Shown: in pieces, positions 6,473-13,992 of the stretch
Numbering within the stretch: the stretch's first letter is position 1
Layout: every line of letters starts with the position of its first letter
NCBI GenBank assembly: GCA_946497265.1
Contig: CAMMKL010000004.1
Coordinates: 1-20,077 of the forward strand
Reading direction: 5' to 3'
Source: an uncultured Clostridia bacterium
GTDB lineage: Bacteria; Bacillota; Clostridia; Oscillospirales; Acutalibacteraceae
DNA: 20,077 bases
Program-made: the position numbers and the translations under genes
The notes under the pieces: generated by a model
Seen by the model: the letters and a program-made list of their open reading frames with translations, nothing else
Told to the model about the DNA's origin: nothing
Databases searched by the model: none

Positions 6473-8044
6473 ATGGATAAAATAGCTAAGGGCTCTTGGC
6501 GCAGAAGCCGGATTGTTCTTGCCTGCCTTTTGGTAGCGGCAGTACTGGCCTGCAGCGTGTTCAGCCTGTCGGCTTCGGCACAGCGGCCGGGAGCAATTCC
6601 GCAGCAAAAGGATTATTCCTTTGATGTGCCCGCACTCTGTGGAAGCGACAGCATGCTGTTGCAGCAAAATCCGGGGCGCGGCCTGCGGATGGAAGTGTAC
6701 ATGAACGTTAAGACGGGCAAAGGGGTTTTTGAAGCAGGTGAAAACCGCGATGCAATTGAAGTTTTGGAGGAAATGATCGCCAAATACGAAGACGACCAGC
6801 CCCGCTTGGCGCAGGTATACTTTTATTTGACCGATTATAAAAATTCGCGCATTGATGAAGAAGGGTTCCGCCATATGGAGGAATACTTTGAAGTCCTGAA
6901 AGAACACGACATCAAAGCCGTGCTGCGGTTCGCCTACATTTGGAACGGAGACGGACCGGTATCTGATTGGCAAAAACAGGACAAATCGGCCGACGGCAAA
7001 ATCCAGGACATCATTGACCTGGCGCCCTTTGTGGAAGCGCACAAAGACCAGATCCATGTGCTGCAGGCCGGCATGTTCGGCGCCTGGGGCGAATGGGGCG
7101 ACGTTTACGGCGGAGCGGTTAACAAGGATGATGTCAAACGCGTTATGGCGGCTTATATGGAAAATATGCCGGAAGAACTGCAGGTGCAGGTGCGCCTGTG
7201 GCGGTATAAGACCGACTATTTTGATTCCAGCGCCGATTACTACGACCGTATCTCCTTCCACGACGACTATCTGATCGGTGATTATGACGACAGCAACAAC
7301 TTGGGTTCCAAACAGCCCATCACCCCGGTGACGGAGGAAGAAAAGGCGATGATCTCCGAGGCGTGCAAGACCCTGAATGTGGACGGCGAGATGATCTGGG
7401 GGCGCGCGAACGAAAGCTTGACCGGCAGCGACTCCATTGACGCGATCAAGGTGGCCAAGCGCCTTCGCGACGACCACTTTACTTCCCTGAGCCTGGAACA
7501 TAACTACAAAGAATCGGATACCAATAGTACTTCTACCGGAATCCCGAACGAGTATTCCATGGTGCATTGGCAGTCGGAGTTTATCAATCAAAATATCCTC
7601 GACCGCGAGGGCCTGCCTTATAATGAGAACTGGTTCAAGGATCGCAACGGTTCGACCATTTCCCGCAATATGTTTGAATACATCCGCGATTACCTGGGCT
7701 ATTATCTGGTGGCCGAAAAGGCTTCCGCTAAGGTGGACGGCAATCAGGTGGATGTGAACATTACTCTGAATAACTATGGCTTTGCGGCGCCTGTGGGCCT
7801 TTCCTCCATTGATGTGGTGCTGCTGGACGCAAACGACCAGGTGGTGGAAAGAAAGAACGCCTGCGACCTGCTTGCCCTCCAGACCAACGAGGCGCAGGAG
7901 ATCAGCGTATCGTTTACCCGGCCGGACAGCCACCGCGCCTATACCGTAGCGATTGCCGCGCAGGATTCCGCCGGCACCCCGGTGCGGCTTGCAAACGACA
8001 TTGAGTACCGGGGTGGCTTTAACATCCTGGGCGAGCTCTCATAA
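6473..8044 (+). CDS. Secreted DUF4874/DUF4832 protein (putative TIM-barrel glycan-active protein)
   Basis: A 523-residue secreted protein. A basic N-terminus and hydrophobic segment (12-33) end at ASA-Q near residue 36, a good signal peptidase I site. Residues 60-215 match DUF4874, with NPGRG (66-70), the strand QVYFYLTDY (114-122) and the aromatic, acidic segment MFGAWGEWG (201-209). The following part matches DUF4832, with SFHDDYLIGD, DGEMIWGRANE and a strand LSLEHNY. The last 110 residues look like an immunoglobulin-like beta-sandwich. Family knowledge places this pair of domains in a barrel fold resembling glycoside hydrolases, in proteins of polysaccharide-using bacteria; activity is unproven. 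The conserved acidic residues in GEWG and GEM would be candidates for catalysis. ATG 6473 follows AGAGAGGG. The next gene starts 26 bases after the stop, so the two are likely cotranscribed. Confidence 0.8.
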   Translation: MDKIAKGSWRRSRIVLACLLVAAVLACSVFSLSASAQRPGAIPQQKDYSFDVPALCGSDSMLLQQNPGRGLRMEVYMNVKTGKGVFEAGENRDAIEVLEEMIAKYEDDQPRLAQVYFYLTDYKNSRIDEEGFRHMEEYFEVLKEHDIKAVLRFAYIWNGDGPVSDWQKQDKSADGKIQDIIDLAPFVEAHKDQIHVLQAGMFGAWGEWGDVYGGAVNKDDVKRVMAAYMENMPEELQVQVRLWRYKTDYFDSSADYYDRISFHDDYLIGDYDDSNNLGSKQPITPVTEEEKAMISEACKTLNVDGEMIWGRANESLTGSDSIDAIKVAKRLRDDHFTSLSLEHNYKESDTNSTSTGIPNEYSMVHWQSEFINQNILDREGLPYNENWFKDRNGSTISRNMFEYIRDYLGYYLVAEKASAKVDGNQVDVNITLNNYGFAAPVGLSSIDVVLLDANDQVVERKNACDLLALQTNEAQEISVSFTRPDSHRAYTVAIAAQDSAGTPVRLANDIEYRGGFNILGELS

Positions 8045-8069
8045 ATGAGTGCGGAAAGGAGGAATTGAC

Positions 8070-11024
8070 TTGAAAAGAAAATCCATATTCAACCGCCTGA
8101 CCAGTTTTTTACTGGCGGCCATACTCATACTGGGCGGCATGCAGCCGGCCTTTTCTGCCGCTGCGGCAGAGACTGCAGGCAAGCTTCCGATGCCGGAAAT
8201 CACATACAGCGGCTTGGAGTTGGACCCCAATGATTCGGTCCCGACAACGGACGAGCATCTTCCGTATCTGATTGAAAACGAAAGCGGATTTAATTTTAAC
8301 TTTTATCCTGATCAAAGCAAAATGGCGGCCGGCGAGAGCTGGTTTGAATATTCCTATGACCGCAGCGTTGATTTCTCCGGCCTAAAGCTTGTTGGCTGGT
8401 GGCCGAACGCTCAGGGAGTAAAGGAGATCGGCATTCAATATTATGACGGTTCCGCCTGGCAGGACGGCGACCGGATCACCGTTCCGTGGCAGACCCCGGT
8501 AAGCGAAGGCGGGCCGGAGGAGCTGGAAATTACCTTCTCGCAGGTAATCACCAGCACTAAGCTGCGTATCCAGGTGCTTTCCATGTATCAGGAATGGGAT
8601 ACCCCCCGCTGCTGCATGCGCCTGATGTCCCCGATCGGGGAACTTACCCCGATGGAAACCGACGAAGCCCGCGACGCCTTGGGGGAAGCCCTCGCAAATG
8701 CCCGGCAAGCGAAAGATACTTATAAAGACCAGGTGACAAGCGCCGCAGCCGCGGTGCTGGATTACGCCCTTGCGACCGCGCAGAACGTATACGACGATGA
8801 AAACGCGGACTCGGCTGCTCTGAATGAACAGATGGAGCTGGTTGTGGCGGCGCAGGAAACGTATGTAGAGTTTGCCGAAGGCCGCTCCGCCCTGCAGAGT
8901 GCCGTGACGGACGCCGAAGCCCTGCTTGCCGAAAGCGAAGTGGGAGACGGCTATGGCCAGCATCCGCTTTCCGCGAAAGAAGCTCTGGTCCGGGTCATCG
9001 ACTCCTGTAAGGAGCTTCTGTTGGATGAGTCTGTAACGGATGTATCTCTCTATACGGACAAATCCTCCCTTTTGGCCAACCAGGTCAAGGCGTTCGAAAA
9101 CAACGACAACACCACCCTTTCCATACCGGAAATTTCCGTCGTCAATATGGATATTGTCAAGGGCGATCCTTCCTATCTGGTGGATGGTTCTAACCGTGAT
9201 TTCAATGTGGACCCCGGTTCGGAATTGAAGGACGCCTATATTGAGTATAATTACATCAATCTGGTTCGCATTTACGAGATCGACCTTGCCGGCTGGTTCC
9301 CGCTGCAGCAGGGAGTTGCCAACCTGAGCTTTGAATACTATGAAGACGGGGAATGGAAGCTTTCCGACCAGAACGTGCAAGTGCCGTGGACCGAGCCGCA
9401 GATTCAGGACGAGCGCTTGACCATCACGCTTTCGGAGCCGGTGGAAACCACGAAGTTCCGCATCAAGATCAACGACGCGTACCGCGATTGGTCCTATATC
9501 TGCATGCATGGCATGGAACCCAAGGGCGTAGTGCTCAACGACATCTTGGCTTTGTTTGAAAGCGCGGAAAATATGATTACCCAAACAGAAAACCTTTTGA
9601 CCGGTACCCAGCCAGGCGAAATTCCGGAAGCATCGGTGGAAGAAGTGAGGAAGCTTGCACAGGAGGTTCTCCAAAAGCTTGAGAATGGGGAAGTGACTTC
9701 CGAGAATTTCGAAGAAGAGATGCAGAAAATCGAAGCGGCCTGGCAGCAGATGCTGAAGGACCAGGTGCCTGCGTACGACGACCCGTATGCTCCCAAGGTT
9801 TCTGCGGAAGGCCTTACCGTGACCGAAGGCAGCCTGGAGAATCTGGTGGACAAACAATTGGCGCTTGGCGCGGAATTTGACACTCCGCTGGAAGATGCAT
9901 ATCTGGTGTTTGACTACGGCGACCTTAGCTTCCAATTGGAACAGCTCACCATCACAGCCGAGGACGGTGCACAAAAGGGTTTCCAGGAAGTGAGCCTGGA
10001 ATATTTTGACGGCAAGGAATGGATAGCGGCCAAGGAGAACGTTACCCTCAAATGGAGGGAGAACGCTCCGAACTACCAGGGCCAGCATGTGAAGTTGGAT
10101 ACCCCGGTGAGCGCTTCGAAATTCCGTATCCGCATTGATCTTGCCGCCGATGCGCCGAATGTGCAGGAAATTCTGCTTAAGGGTAACTTTGTCACTTCAT
10201 CAGCCGGGCTGGAGGAAGCAGTCGCACGCGGCGAAGCTGTGCTGGAGAAAGGATTTACCGGCATTGACGATCTGCTTGACGTGCTGAAGCTCCGATTGGC
10301 CAGCGCCAAAAATCCGGATACCGTAAACCGCGCAACGCAGGATAAGCTGGACGAGATGGCAGGGCAAATCAACGACGTGACAGCGCTCATTGAGCGGTAT
10401 CAGGAGATTGCCTCCGAAGAGGACAAGGCGCTGCTCAAAGACGTCATTGACGAAGCGGACAGCTATGAGCTGGACCGTTATGTGGACGGCGAAGCAAAGG
10501 ATAGCTTCCAGGATATTTTGCAGGCCGCGAAAGACGCCTATGCAAAGACCGACGCGACCAAAGAGGAAATCGATGGGGCAAGGATGGAACTGCTTGACGC
10601 GATGGATAGACTCCGCCTGCGCGCCGACAAGACGAACTTGAACGAATGGATTGAAGAACTCAAGAAGCTCGACCTTTCGCGCTATACAGAAGAAAGCGGA
10701 GCGGTTTTGTTGGATGCTCTTGCCAGAGCGGAGGCCTTGGCAGCCCAAGACTTGGGCACGGAGAGCAACGCCCTGATTGCCCAGGCAATTGCCGAATTGC
10801 AGCAAGCCCGTGAAAATCTGGTTTTGAAAACCGAAGGCGGGCAGACGGGCGATGCCTCCGGCGGGGCGCAAAACGGTGCCAATCAACCCAATTCCAACGC
10901 AGGCGCCGTTACTACGGGCGATACCAGCAATGTAACGCTCTACATTATCCTCGGTGCAGTTGCTTTGATTTTGATTGTGATCGGAGTGATTGTGATCCGC
11001 AAGCGCAACCAATCCGGTGAGTAA
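8070..11024 (+). CDS. Large cell-surface protein with three beta-sandwich modules, FIVAR-like helices and TGD anchor
   Basis: A 984-residue surface protein. A signal peptide ends near SAAAAE (residues 28-33). Three related beta-sandwich modules of the discoidin/carbohydrate-binding type lie at about 65-197, 351-491 and 574-707. The first two share GW(W/F)P..QGV, then EYY/QYYDG..W, VPW and a final strand with K(L/F)RI. Helical FIVAR-like spacers lie between (about 197-290) and after them (784-921). The C-terminus has a Gly/Asn/Gln-rich linker, TTGD (948-951), a hydrophobic helix and the basic tail RKRN, typical of a sortase-like anchor with a TGD variant. I chose TTG 8070, seven bases behind AAGGAGG; the GTG at 8049 in the same frame lies upstream of that ribosome binding site and lacks its own. 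It probably binds glycans or another surface ligand together with the preceding secreted protein. No catalytic domain is seen. Confidence 0.8.
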   Translation: MKRKSIFNRLTSFLLAAILILGGMQPAFSAAAAETAGKLPMPEITYSGLELDPNDSVPTTDEHLPYLIENESGFNFNFYPDQSKMAAGESWFEYSYDRSVDFSGLKLVGWWPNAQGVKEIGIQYYDGSAWQDGDRITVPWQTPVSEGGPEELEITFSQVITSTKLRIQVLSMYQEWDTPRCCMRLMSPIGELTPMETDEARDALGEALANARQAKDTYKDQVTSAAAAVLDYALATAQNVYDDENADSAALNEQMELVVAAQETYVEFAEGRSALQSAVTDAEALLAESEVGDGYGQHPLSAKEALVRVIDSCKELLLDESVTDVSLYTDKSSLLANQVKAFENNDNTTLSIPEISVVNMDIVKGDPSYLVDGSNRDFNVDPGSELKDAYIEYNYINLVRIYEIDLAGWFPLQQGVANLSFEYYEDGEWKLSDQNVQVPWTEPQIQDERLTITLSEPVETTKFRIKINDAYRDWSYICMHGMEPKGVVLNDILALFESAENMITQTENLLTGTQPGEIPEASVEEVRKLAQEVLQKLENGEVTSENFEEEMQKIEAAWQQMLKDQVPAYDDPYAPKVSAEGLTVTEGSLENLVDKQLALGAEFDTPLEDAYLVFDYGDLSFQLEQLTITAEDGAQKGFQEVSLEYFDGKEWIAAKENVTLKWRENAPNYQGQHVKLDTPVSASKFRIRIDLAADAPNVQEILLKGNFVTSSAGLEEAVARGEAVLEKGFTGIDDLLDVLKLRLASAKNPDTVNRATQDKLDEMAGQINDVTALIERYQEIASEEDKALLKDVIDEADSYELDRYVDGEAKDSFQDILQAAKDAYAKTDATKEEIDGARMELLDAMDRLRLRADKTNLNEWIEELKKLDLSRYTEESGAVLLDALARAEALAAQDLGTESNALIAQAIAELQQARENLVLKTEGGQTGDASGGAQNGANQPNSNAGAVTTGDTSNVTLYIILGAVALILIVIGVIVIRKRNQSGE

Positions 11025-11039
11025 AACCAATCATGTTGA

Positions 11040-11070
11040 GGCCGTCCGGCAAAACCGGGCGGCCTTTTTT
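11040..11070 (+). terminator. Intrinsic terminator after the surface-protein pair
   Basis: GGCCGTCCGG (11040-11049) and CCGGGCGGCC (11055-11064) form a 10-pair stem with one G-U pair and a CAAAA loop, followed by TTTTTT. It separates the surface-protein pair from the B12 operon. Confidence 0.93.
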
Positions 11071-11184
11071 CGTACCTTACCTAAGCAATACAGTGCCCGA
11101 AAGTATAAATTTTAATCATTTTGTTTTCCTATTTGCTAGCAACTCCGACGCAAAAAAGGTATCCTAAATACAAAAGATGATTTC

Positions 11185-11213
11185 TTTACAAACCTCTTGC
11201 CTTATGGTATGAT
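11185..11213 (+). promoter_or_regulatory. Strong promoter of the cobalamin-riboswitch operon
   Basis: TTTACA (11185-11190), a 17-base spacer and TATGAT (11208-11213). Transcription should start near 11220, giving a leader of about 370 bases. A leading hairpin CGGGC/GCCCG (11228-11243) precedes the riboswitch core. The space 11071-11184 is AT-rich and holds nothing else that I can see apart from the palindrome TTGCTAGCAA near 11131. Confidence 0.8.
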
Positions 11214-11264
11214 AAACCGTAAGGTATCGGGCGTTGTCTGCCCGGTATCCGGAGGTTATGTAAA

Positions 11265-11462
11265 CATGCATGGTTGCCCGTATTCTATACGGGCATGAAA
11301 AGGGAATACGGTGAAAATCCGTAACAGCCCCCGCTACTGTAAGAAGGACGAACGTTTTCATGAAAAGCTTTTCGCCGGACGGTAAAAGCTTTGGCCACTG
11401 GGAAACTGGGAAGGCCGGAAAGCAAGTAGGTAGACTTCAAGTCAGGAGACCTGCCATGGATG
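11265..11462 (+). promoter_or_regulatory. Cobalamin (B12) riboswitch
   Basis: The adenosylcobalamin-class conserved elements appear in order: GGTT in 11272-11275, AAAAGGGAA and GGTGAAAATCC, then CAGCCCCCGCTACTGTAAG (from about 11325), GCCACTG followed by GGGAAGGC, and AAGTCAGGAGACCTGCC near the 3' end. The ends close as P1: CATGCATGG (11265-11273) with CCATGGATG (11454-11462), nine positions with one mismatch. A stem-loop terminator follows 63 bases later, so ligand binding should end transcription before the five-gene operon; genes would be on when B12 is scarce. This element names the pathway of the genes behind it. Confidence 0.97.
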
Positions 11463-11525
11463 AAATGCAGTGGTTTCGGAGGGAAATCGACGCCGTGAAC
11501 GGGTGAGGTAGCGTCATGCCGTCAG

Positions 11526-11552
11526 GGGGCCGGTTTTTCCGGTCCCTTTTTT
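11526..11552 (+). terminator. Riboswitch-controlled intrinsic terminator (expression platform)
   Basis: GGGGCCGG (11526-11533), TTTTT, CCGGTCCC (11539-11546) with one G-U pair, then six T. It lies between the B12 aptamer and the first start codon. Upstream GACGC/GCGTC (about 11489-11514) may belong to the competing antiterminator, but I did not resolve that structure. Confidence 0.88.
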
Positions 11553-11590
11553 GTTCTGAAATCACGGAAATGAATCGGAGGGATTTGAAA

Positions 11591-13876
11591 GTGAAACAGA
11601 CAACAAGAAAAAAATGGGCCGCCCTGCTGTGCGCCGCGGTACTTGCGATTACATCCATTGTGAGCGCGGCGGCGCAAAGCGGCGACGTGCGCAGCGACTG
11701 GCCGCAGCTCCGCGGCCCGGCCCAGTCCGCCGGTGTGACCGACGCCAAGACGCCCACCACGAAAGAGGGCACCATGGAGCTTTGGGCCGCCCGCTTGGGC
11801 AGCGGTTGGGGCGCGACGCCCGGCACGCCCATCATTGTAGGCGATTTTCTCTATACGTTTGGAAACGGCAAGCTCAACCGCCTTTCCACCGAAACCGGCG
11901 AGATCCTGAAAGCGGTGGACTGCCCCGGCCAGAAGGGGTTTTTCTCCTATATCACCTATGGGGACGGAAAGCTGTTTGTCCCCTGCACATTAAACGGCCG
12001 GGTCGTGGTGATCGCGTATGACGAAGAGACCATGGAGCAGGTTTGGGTGTCGGACAACATCGGCAAGGAGGAAGACAGCCTCCAACCGCTGAGCTCGGTT
12101 GTGTATCATGACGGCTATATTTATATGGGCGTTTCCAACGGCAGTGCCGACAAGGGGCTCTTTGTCGCGATGACGACAGAGGATGAAGAACCGGCGGATT
12201 CCTCGGAAATCAAAGAATTTGCCTGGACGTATGTGCCGGAAACAGGGAATCAAGGTTATTACTGGGCCAACGGCGCGATTGTAGGGGATGCGATTGTTTT
12301 TGGCGGCGAGAGCGGTGAACTGACCCTGCATAGCCTGACGGACGGTACGGTGTACGACACCATTACGGTAGATGGGGCGATCCGTTCCACCGTCCACTAC
12401 GACGTTGAAAGCGGCCGCGTGTTTGTGACCACCAAGTCGGGCTATATCCATTCGGTAAAGGTCAACGCCAACCACACCTTTGACAAGGGCTCCCTGATTT
12501 CCAAGTTTATCAGCGGGGACATCACGTCGAGCCCCGTCGTATACAACGGCCGTCTGTATTTGGGCGGCGGCGGGATATCTTCCGCAGCGGCGTTTTCCGT
12601 ATTGGATGCGGATACCCTGGAGGTGATTTATAAAATTGACGAGATACAGTCGCAGTCTTCCCCAATTATTACCACCGCCTACGCGACGGAAGAGAACGAT
12701 CATCAGGTTTATATTTACATGGTAAAATACAACGGCTATGCAAACGGAGGCTATGAAGAGGATTCCAGCTGCGTGTACGCCATCAAAGACTGCCAGGGTC
12801 AGACCGAACCTTCTTATGAGATCATTGCCGTTCCGAGCGTGTTACAATACTGCACGCAGAGCGTGGCGGTAGGCGAAGACGGCACGCTCTATTATTACAA
12901 CGACAGCGGCAACCTGTTTGCGTTCGGCCATAAGAACCCCGCTGATGGAATCTATACGGCGCAGGACGTGATCAACGCCATTAACCGTCTGCCCGCTGTG
13001 GACGAAGTGACTGCCCTCAACCGGTACCAGGCAGAGCAGGTGCGCGCACGCTACGAAAGCCTTCCGGCTTCCGAGCAGCAAAAAGTGAGCAACTTGGACG
13101 TGCTGGAGCAGGTGGAAAGCATGCTGGAGGAATCCGAGCAGGTGGTAAAGCTGATTGAAAGCATTGCGGCCATCGATCCGGAGCAAGTAACGCTGGAGGA
13201 CGGCGACAATCTAAACCGGCTGAATGCCATTTACCTTTCCCTTTCCGAACTAGCAAGAGCGCAGGTAACCAATTATGATGTGTTAAAGCAGGCCATCGAC
13301 CGTCTTGCACAGCTGCAGGAAGAGGAATTGGTAGCCCAGCTCCAAGGGCGGATCGATTCGGTGAAGGCGGTGGAAGACCTTGTGCTGGATGATTCCAACG
13401 CAGTAGAGTCGGTGTATCGCTTCTATATGGATCAGAGCGACGCGGTCAAAGCGCAGGTGGATGCGGCCCGTCTCATGGAAGCACGCGAGTATCTGGCGGA
13501 ATTGAAGAAGACCATCGACGCGATCAGCGACGATATTTGGAATAAGCTCGACCCCATGAACATTACCCTTGCGGACAAAGCGACGGTAGAAGACTTGATG
13601 GCGCGCTATAACGCCCTGAAGCCCGAAGACCGGAAGTATGTGAAATATTATGAAGACGTTTTGGACGCGCAGAAGAAGATTGCGGAGCTCGAAGGCGCTC
13701 AGCAGGGCGAGACGCAAAGCGGAGGATCTTCCGTTGTGGAAAACGGTACATCCAGCGGCGGCCAGGCCGGGAACGTGGCGACCGGCGACAGCTTTACGCC
13801 GATTTACTTTTTGGTGCTGGCGTTGGCAGGCGGCGCGCTAGCCGTATTGAAGCTGGCGCGTAAGGAACGAAATTAA
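11591..13876 (+). CDS. Cell-surface PQQ-like beta-propeller protein with helical stalk and TGD anchor
   Basis: A 761-residue surface protein, first gene behind the B12 riboswitch. After a signal peptide (about 1-30, ending VSAAAQ) come roughly eight blade-like repeats to about residue 450, of the PQQ-like type: DWPQLRGP at the start, then repeated 'P(I/V)(I/V)..(D/G)..(L/I)Y..(G)..G.L..L' units. Next come four imperfect helical repeats of about 61 residues (nucleotides near 13050, 13228, 13415, 13603) with the pattern Y..L...V...VL..A...L, probably a stalk. The end has a Ser/Gly linker, ATGD (730-733), a membrane helix and the tail KLARKERN. GTG 11591 is eight bases behind GGAGGG (11577-11582). 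The frame reaches back to 11516, but that start would lie inside the terminator stem region. I infer a B12-capturing role from the riboswitch and the transporter behind it; enzyme activity with PQQ is unlikely. Confidence 0.85.
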   Translation: MKQTTRKKWAALLCAAVLAITSIVSAAAQSGDVRSDWPQLRGPAQSAGVTDAKTPTTKEGTMELWAARLGSGWGATPGTPIIVGDFLYTFGNGKLNRLSTETGEILKAVDCPGQKGFFSYITYGDGKLFVPCTLNGRVVVIAYDEETMEQVWVSDNIGKEEDSLQPLSSVVYHDGYIYMGVSNGSADKGLFVAMTTEDEEPADSSEIKEFAWTYVPETGNQGYYWANGAIVGDAIVFGGESGELTLHSLTDGTVYDTITVDGAIRSTVHYDVESGRVFVTTKSGYIHSVKVNANHTFDKGSLISKFISGDITSSPVVYNGRLYLGGGGISSAAAFSVLDADTLEVIYKIDEIQSQSSPIITTAYATEENDHQVYIYMVKYNGYANGGYEEDSSCVYAIKDCQGQTEPSYEIIAVPSVLQYCTQSVAVGEDGTLYYYNDSGNLFAFGHKNPADGIYTAQDVINAINRLPAVDEVTALNRYQAEQVRARYESLPASEQQKVSNLDVLEQVESMLEESEQVVKLIESIAAIDPEQVTLEDGDNLNRLNAIYLSLSELARAQVTNYDVLKQAIDRLAQLQEEELVAQLQGRIDSVKAVEDLVLDDSNAVESVYRFYMDQSDAVKAQVDAARLMEAREYLAELKKTIDAISDDIWNKLDPMNITLADKATVEDLMARYNALKPEDRKYVKYYEDVLDAQKKIAELEGAQQGETQSGGSSVVENGTSSGGQAGNVATGDSFTPIYFLVLALAGGALAVLKLARKERN

Positions 13877-13882
13877 AAACCA

Positions 13883-13956
13883 GATAGGCTTTTTGCCCTA
13901 TCGTCAATACAGAGGGGCGGTTCTGGCATGCGGTAAACCGGTGCCGGGCTGCCCTT
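13883..13956 (+). promoter_or_regulatory. Two intercistronic stem-loops between propeller and lipoprotein genes
   Basis: Hairpin one: GATAGGC (13883-13889), T5, GCCCTATC (13895-13902) with one bulged C. Hairpin two is longer: AGGGGCGG (13913-13920) with CTGCCCTT (13949-13956), enclosing GGCAT/GTGCC and CGG-TAAA-CCG. Neither is followed by a T run, so true termination is doubtful. More likely they protect or process the mRNA, giving different levels of the surface propeller and the transporter. Confidence 0.5.
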
Positions 13957-13992
13957 TGGCTTAGATGGAAAGCAAGAATAGGAGGAAAAAAG

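Noticed and set aside
6410..7933. 507-codon open frame on the minus strand
   Set aside because: It is the exact antisense of the DUF4874/DUF4832 gene, lacks a ribosome binding site and has no recognisable domains; GC-rich third positions of the real gene keep it open.
8049..8069. GTG 8049 as start of the large surface protein
   Set aside because: The ribosome binding site AAGGAGG lies downstream of it; TTG 8070 is correctly spaced and starts a normal signal peptide.
8382..10088. 568-codon open frame on the minus strand
   Set aside because: Antisense shadow of the large surface protein; no family resemblance and no start signals.
11131..11142. Palindrome TTGCTAGCAA as a fourth feo-type operator
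   Set aside because: It does not share the GTTAGC-N4-GCTAAC spacing and lies before a riboswitch-controlled operon; short palindromes in AT-rich DNA are expected by chance.
11516..11590. N-terminal extension of the propeller protein from ATG 11516
   Set aside because: It would be translated across the riboswitch terminator hairpin and would put 25 residues before the signal peptide; GTG 11591 has a well-spaced GGAGGG and gives a normal signal peptide.
11591..13000. PQQ-dependent dehydrogenase
   Set aside because: The blades resemble PQQ-like repeats, but the protein is short for the enzyme class, has no adjacent vicinal cysteine pair that I can see, is wall-anchored and lies in a B12 operon; a binding role is more likely.
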